The notes under the pieces were generated by a model. It worked only from the letters and a program-made list of their open reading frames with translations. It had not been told where the DNA came from and searched no databases. Positions 41,601 through 44,648 of a DNA stretch of 44,648 nucleotides are shown in pieces. The position numbers and the translations under genes are program-made. How positions within the stretch are numbered: position 1 is the first letter of the stretch; the number at the start of each line of letters is the position of its first letter. The stretch is from an uncultured Bacillota bacterium (GTDB lineage Bacteria; Bacillota; Clostridia; Lachnospirales; CAG-274): the NCBI GenBank assembly GCA_958426775.1, contig CATZZP010000018.1:1-44648 (forward strand). Reading direction: 5' to 3'.

Positions 41601-44237
41601 TTGAAAAAATCAACAAAGAGAATTGTAAGCATGATGTTAGCAGCAAGCATGATGTTTACAAGCGTTGCTGTGAACCCTGCGTTTGTGGCAGCGGATGAAG
41701 TAAATGCTTATGCAGCATTTGTTGGTACAGGCGATTTTGCTATGGCTGACGTTATTTCACGTCCTGAAATCCAAGAGCTTTGGGCTGTACCAAACGGCAC
41801 TGATTTAGGTGGCGGTGTTTCAACAAAGATTGCAGACACAGTTAGTCCTTTCGATTTAAAGGATACTAACGCGGCAACCTTTACAGACGGTAAGTCTTTC
41901 ACAGGTGCATTCCAGGTAGGTAACGGTAATGCAGCTGTAGATAAGACTCTTGCAGCTGGTGCAAGCATCGGCGATCCTGCATCTGCAGTAGAGAAGGGTC
42001 TTATGATTGAGGCAGGCGGTAAGGGTTCAGTTACTCTTTACGGTCTTGCAGGTAGTGGTAGCTACACAGCAGTAGGTAACACATACCTTGTAGATGCAAC
42101 AGGTACTATTGTTTCTACAATCGCTTTACCACTTAAGACAGACAACGCTCCTGTTGTTGTTGACATTCCTGCAGCAGGTACTTACTACTGGTTAATCCCA
42201 GGTAAGCAGACAAGCCTTAACCTTTTCGGTATTTCCGTAAACTTTGAAGAGGGCGGCGGTGAAACAACCACAGTAGAAACAACTACTGTAGAAACTACTA
42301 CAGAAACAACCACAGTAGAAACAACTACTGTTGAAACAACTACAGAAACTACTACTGTAGAAACTACCACAGTAGAAACAACTACTGTAGAAACTACTAC
42401 AGAAACTACTACTGCTTATGTTCCTGCTAAGGATGAGGCTGTTATTCAGCCTGTAGCTGTTGGTGCTGTTGCACAGGACGGCGTAAACATGGTTGATAAG
42501 GATAACACATCCTTCACAGTAAACTTTATGCTTACTAACCTTGAGAACACAGTAGGTGTTAACAACTACACATTCTTCATTACTTATGACCCAAGCGTTG
42601 TAAAAATGACAGGTGTTGCTCCTGTTTCTAACAAGGCTGATTATGTAACATACAGCGGTACAAATGAAGAAACAGGCGAAGCTGAGGATAAGATTATTTA
42701 CTCACCTTCATTAATCAAAAACAGCATTAAGCTTGTTCCTCTTGCAGGTGACCAGGACTACGTAGATGTAGGCGCTGACGGCGTTAAGACTTGTGCAGAG
42801 CTTGGTAAGGTTAAGCTTGCTAACTATATCGGTGAGGCTGATGAAACTAACACACTTAAGTCTACAACAAAGAGCGGTATCTTCGTAGCACTTACATTTG
42901 ATGTTGTCGGCACAGGTAACACAAAGATTATGGCTGACGTTTCTTATCCAACAATAAACGGCTTCCAGCCAAATCCTAAGGATGCTGCTGCTGGTTTAGT
43001 TGTCAACAGCGTTGCTCTTGACGGCAACATCTACGTTGGTGATGTAGTAGAAACAACAACTGTAACAGAAACAACAACAGAAACAACAACTGTAACAGAA
43101 ACAACAACTGTAACAGAAACTACTACAGAAACAACAACTGTAACAGAAACAACAACTGTAACAGAAACAACAACTGTAACAGAGGATACAACTGTTACTG
43201 ACACAACTGTTACAACAACAGAAGCTACTACAGAGGCTACAACAGAAACTACTACAGAGGAAGAAACCGAAACAACCACTAAGAGACGTAGCAGTGGCGG
43301 TGGCGGCGGCTCATCATCAAATAAGGCTTCCGGTACAGCTGCAGTAGATAAGGATGATGATAAGGACGATGATAAGGACGACGACGATGATGATGTTGTT
43401 GAGCCTACAAAGCCTGAAAACTCATTCACAGTTTCCGGTAAGGACGGTCAGGAAGTAGTTATTACACCTCCTGTAAATAAGGTAAATGACAACGTTAACT
43501 TTAACGATATTTCATCTCGCCCATGGGCAACAGATGCTATTAACAAGCTTGCTGAGCTTGGTATCGTAAACGGCGTTGCTGAAGGTCAGTTTGCTCCTGA
43601 TGCATACAGCAAGAGAGCTGACTTCGTAATTATGATTGTAAATACTCTTGGTATTACAGGTGTTCCTTCATCTAACTTCGATGACGTATACGCAGGTAAG
43701 TACTACTACAATGCTGTAGGTCTTGGTTACGAGGCAGGCATTGTTGAAGGTTACGGCGACGGTACATTCGGTCCTGAGAAGTTCTGTACAAGAGAAGAAA
43801 TGATGGTACTCGTTGCTCAGACATTCAAGTTCCTTGGTGTTGACATTACTGCTGACGAGGCTGTTCTTGACAAGTATGCTGATAAGGATAGCATTTCATG
43901 GTGGGCTAAGCCATATGTTGCATTCCTTACAGCTGAGGGTATTGCAACAGGTACAGGTGTAAACCTTGAGCCTAGCGTATATATCACAAGAGCTCAGATG
44001 GCTGTTATGATTGACAAGGTTTATGACTACGTTGTAGACATGGCTGAGGAATTAGCAGAGGCTGAGACAGTTGTTGAGGAGTCAACTGAAGAAACAACAG
44101 AAACTTCAGAAGACGAAACTTCAGAGGAAACAACTGTAGAGGACGAAACTTCAGAGGATGAAACTTCAGAGGACGAAACTTCAGAGGAAACAACTGAGGA
44201 AGAGTCTGAAACAGAAGAAACAACTGAGGAAGAGTAA
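41601..44237 (+). CDS. SLH-anchored surface protein with a cohesin-like module
   Basis: The start is TTG at 41601 (LKKSTKRIVSMMLAASMMFT) with GGAGG at 41589-41593, giving 878 residues. The order is: signal peptide; beta-rich domain (about 30-220); Thr/Glu linker (221-273); cohesin-like module (about 277-480) with FTVNFMLTNLENTVGVNNYT, ITYDPSVVKMTGV and GIFVALTFDVVGTGNTKI, ending GNIYVGD; second Thr/Glu linker (483-563); Gly and Asp runs; three SLH repeats beginning FNDISSRPWATDAI, FDDVYAGKYYYNAV and YADKDSISWWAKPY (about 634-808); and an acidic Thr/Glu tail of about 65 residues. SLH repeats bind wall polysaccharide and cohesins bind dockerins, so this looks like an anchoring scaffoldin. Codon use resembles that of the highly expressed gene at 35425. 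Confidence 0.82.
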   Translation: MKKSTKRIVSMMLAASMMFTSVAVNPAFVAADEVNAYAAFVGTGDFAMADVISRPEIQELWAVPNGTDLGGGVSTKIADTVSPFDLKDTNAATFTDGKSFTGAFQVGNGNAAVDKTLAAGASIGDPASAVEKGLMIEAGGKGSVTLYGLAGSGSYTAVGNTYLVDATGTIVSTIALPLKTDNAPVVVDIPAAGTYYWLIPGKQTSLNLFGISVNFEEGGGETTTVETTTVETTTETTTVETTTVETTTETTTVETTTVETTTVETTTETTTAYVPAKDEAVIQPVAVGAVAQDGVNMVDKDNTSFTVNFMLTNLENTVGVNNYTFFITYDPSVVKMTGVAPVSNKADYVTYSGTNEETGEAEDKIIYSPSLIKNSIKLVPLAGDQDYVDVGADGVKTCAELGKVKLANYIGEADETNTLKSTTKSGIFVALTFDVVGTGNTKIMADVSYPTINGFQPNPKDAAAGLVVNSVALDGNIYVGDVVETTTVTETTTETTTVTETTTVTETTTETTTVTETTTVTETTTVTEDTTVTDTTVTTTEATTEATTETTTEEETETTTKRRSSGGGGGSSSNKASGTAAVDKDDDKDDDKDDDDDDVVEPTKPENSFTVSGKDGQEVVITPPVNKVNDNVNFNDISSRPWATDAINKLAELGIVNGVAEGQFAPDAYSKRADFVIMIVNTLGITGVPSSNFDDVYAGKYYYNAVGLGYEAGIVEGYGDGTFGPEKFCTREEMMVLVAQTFKFLGVDITADEAVLDKYADKDSISWWAKPYVAFLTAEGIATGTGVNLEPSVYITRAQMAVMIDKVYDYVVDMAEELAEAETVVEESTEETTETSEDETSEETTVEDETSEDETSEDETSEETTEEESETEETTEEE
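43045..43270. repeat. Short tandem repeats encoding the second Thr/Glu linker
   Basis: Units of 9 to 18 bases such as GTAACAGAAACAACAACT recur in register, encoding TVTETT repeats. A related array (GTAGAAACAACTACT type) at 42262-42412 encodes the first linker. In-frame unit gain or loss would change linker length without breaking the frame. Confidence 0.8.
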
Positions 44238-44270
44238 TTCTCATTTATTTACTAAAAACTTGATTTTTTT

Positions 44271-44299
44271 CACCCCCTCTTTTTGAGGGGGTGTTTTTT
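44271..44299 (+). terminator. Intrinsic terminator of the SLH/cohesin-like gene
   Basis: CACCCCCTC (44271-44279) pairs with GAGGGGGTG (44285-44293), followed by six T. Confidence 0.95.
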
Positions 44300-44393
44300 G
44301 CGTAAAAAATAAATTTGCTATTGTGTAATTGCCCATTTTGAATTATTATAATATAAAGACAACTTTTCCGACAGGATAAGGAGGAGAGGGTAT

Positions 44394-44648
44394 ATGAAAT
44401 ATTGTAAAAAATGCTTTAGAAATGTGCGTGAGGATGTTAATGTATGCCCGTACTGCGGTCAGCCCGGCTTAGAGGAATACGGCAGTCATAACAGCGGAGA
44501 AAGCTTTTCCTGTGCTATGCCCGATAAAAGCAGTGGGGAAACAAAAAGCCCCGAGCCTGAAAAAGAGGACGCCTATACAATTAAAGAGGACGGCTTTGAT
44601 GTACATAATGAAGAAAAAATCGATGCCTACGGCAATGTTATAAATGAG
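44394..44648 (+). CDS. Zinc-ribbon protein, cut by window end
   Basis: The ATG at 44394 has AAGGAGGAGAGGG upstream. The 85 visible codons begin MKYCKKCFRNVREDVNVCPY, a zinc ribbon (CxxC...CPYCG), followed by a polar, acidic, probably disordered segment. The frame is open to the window end. Such N-terminal zinc ribbons often precede a membrane or surface-related domain in Clostridia; nothing more can be said. It is not the same protein as the broken zinc-ribbon gene at 31034. Confidence 0.75.
   Translation, partial: MKYCKKCFRNVREDVNVCPYCGQPGLEEYGSHNSGESFSCAMPDKSSGETKSPEPEKEDAYTIKEDGFDVHNEEKIDAYGNVINE

Noticed and set aside
43050..43200. CRISPR-like direct repeats in the linker DNA
   Set aside because: There are no unique spacers; the period is 9-18 bases and in frame with a protein linker.
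42185..43429. Minus-strand frames rich in VVVS/TVVV over the Thr/Glu linkers
   Set aside because: They are the reverse reading of low-complexity tandem repeats.

Overview
The window is a low-GC Bacillota chromosome segment, most likely class Clostridia; I cannot name a genus. It spans the replication origin. The gene order dnaA-dnaN-S4 protein-recF-gyrB-gyrA runs leftward from about 15.3 kb. parA-parB with two perfect parS sites lies to the right, followed by a DUF4446 gene and a T-box-controlled serS. A CwlD-type amidase suggests an endospore former. The type I dockerin-like, cohesin-like and SLH modules also fit Clostridia.

Layout. (1) 1-6.6 kb, minus strand: the 5' part of a tRNA-Asp, a deleted relic of a GNAT acetyltransferase, and three tandem BspA-type leucine-rich-repeat (LRR) surface proteins with C-terminal dockerin-like Ca-binding repeats. 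Only the middle LRR gene is intact. (2) 6.6-15.5 kb: the replication and gyrase cluster, with origin sequence on both sides of dnaA. (3) 15.6-22.6 kb, plus strand: one apparent operon of fumarase alpha, a GT-C-like membrane protein, fumarase beta, a CapA-like lipoprotein, glmU and UDP-GlcNAc 2-epimerase. (4) 22.6-26.1 kb: a small secreted dockerin-like protein and a Cthe_2159-like beta-helix carbohydrate-binding protein carrying two compensating frameshifts. (5) 26.2-30.9 kb: parS, a tandem array of strongly structured 160-bp repeats, parA, parB, the second parS, DUF4446, and T-box plus serS. (6) 31-35 kb: a broken zinc-ribbon gene, a small membrane-anchored protein, ddl and nadE. (7) 35.4-44.6 kb: a large secreted protein with copper-amine-oxidase-like repeats, cwlD, the intact GNAT paralogue, adenine deaminase, a large SLH-anchored protein with a cohesin-like module, and the start of a zinc-ribbon gene.

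How the parts may work together (inference). An SLH-anchored cohesin-like protein at the right end and dockerin-tailed LRR and small exoproteins at the left and centre could form a cell-surface display system built like a cellulosome but loaded with adhesin-type LRR proteins. SLH domains usually bind a ManNAc-containing wall polymer. The glmU-epimerase pair in the origin-proximal operon makes UDP-GlcNAc and UDP-ManNAc, so it may supply the anchor. Several surface-protein genes here are broken by single stops or one-base shifts while housekeeping genes are intact, which suggests ongoing decay or on/off variation of the surface repertoire.

No insertion sequence, transposase, prophage, CRISPR array or rRNA was recognised.
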